Shown one piece after another: positions 63,922-64,000 of a stretch of 64,000 nucleotides of DNA (positions are counted from its first letter, which is position 1; each line of letters starts with the position of its first letter). A program made the translations under genes and the position numbers. Location: positions 11,933 to 75,932 of the forward strand of contig JALOAD010000012.1 in the NCBI GenBank assembly GCA_023228995.1, in the 5' to 3' direction. Origin of the DNA: Candidatus Muiribacterium halophilum (lineage in GTDB: Bacteria; Muiribacteriota; Muiribacteriia; Muiribacteriales; Muiribacteriaceae). Below the pieces are notes generated by a model. It was given only the letters and a program-made list of their open reading frames with translations. It had not been told where the DNA came from and did no database searches.

Positions 63922-64000
63922 TTATAAACAAAAGCAAAAAAAAATCTACTCGGTAACTTGAGTGAACGTTGCGAAGCATATAATATACGGATGTATTATA
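63922..64000 (+). repeat. Dispersed hairpin repeat, plus-strand copy B (runs off the window)
   Basis: It repeats copy A base for base apart from the A-run length, 240 bases further on, and is cut by the window edge. The region 63434-64000 has no gene that I can see. Confidence 0.85.

Overview
This window is a strongly AT-rich bacterial chromosome segment with dense, mostly co-oriented genes, frequent TTG and GTG starts, and many 1-20 bp gene overlaps. The secretin and type IV pilus machinery imply a diderm cell, and the mur/fts genes show a peptidoglycan wall. Protein families (NHL-repeat and TPR proteins, GH57 glucan enzymes, UPF0210, VanW, DUF512) and extreme codon bias fit a deep-branching anaerobic lineage. 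A candidate phylum of the Muiribacteriota/Riflebacteria kind is my guess only; nothing in the window proves the taxonomy.

Region 1 (1-5410) is a division and cell-wall cluster: murD (partial), ftsW, murB, ftsQ, ftsA, ftsZ. The murG and murC genes usually found between ftsW and murB are absent. Region 2 (5470-13156) starts with a good promoter and three tRNAs (Val, Phe, Cys). A DUF512 radical-SAM gene lacking its PDZ domain begins six bases after the tRNA-Cys CCA end. Then follow der, plsY, gpsA, a VanW-like gene, a membrane-anchored NHL propeller protein, and an RsbW-like kinase with a STAS partner.

Region 3 (13140-35413) holds one prepilin gene on the minus strand, then a long plus-strand run: murJ, lepA, ACT/UPF0210 pair, hemW, a TPR protein, miaA, hfq, a type IV pilus cluster (pilB, M, N, O, a PilP-position protein, C, Q), recG and rsmD. 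Region 4 (35419-42300) opens with 41 tandem copies of an 8-mer. It then carries apbE, a NusG-domain-II protein, a Gx transporter, an RseC-like protein, a CoaX homologue that has lost its catalytic Asp, dus, nusB, a second PilB/GspE ATPase and a thioesterase.

Region 5 (42300-46070) is repeat-rich. It has REP-like palindromes, a MITE-like element in two orientations and an internally deleted IS5-type transposase relic, with mutS2 in the middle. Region 6 (46070-56273) encodes a secreted papain-fold-like protein, a TPR/NHL protein, a Nudix hydrolase, an 850-residue TPR protein, mnmA, a two-subunit fumarase, and a response regulator with a hybrid kinase. Region 7 (56270-64000) has two GH57-type proteins (one degenerate) transcribed divergently with a glycosyltransferase, two unknown small proteins sharing a motif, an ABC exporter, and a block of the same dispersed repeats running off the window end.

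Recurring regulatory theme: several genes without a Shine-Dalgarno sequence have a -10-like box 6-8 bases before the ATG (Nudix, murJ, prepilin, glycosyltransferase, second GH57), suggesting leaderless transcripts. No CRISPR array, rRNA, prophage or recognisable defence system was seen.
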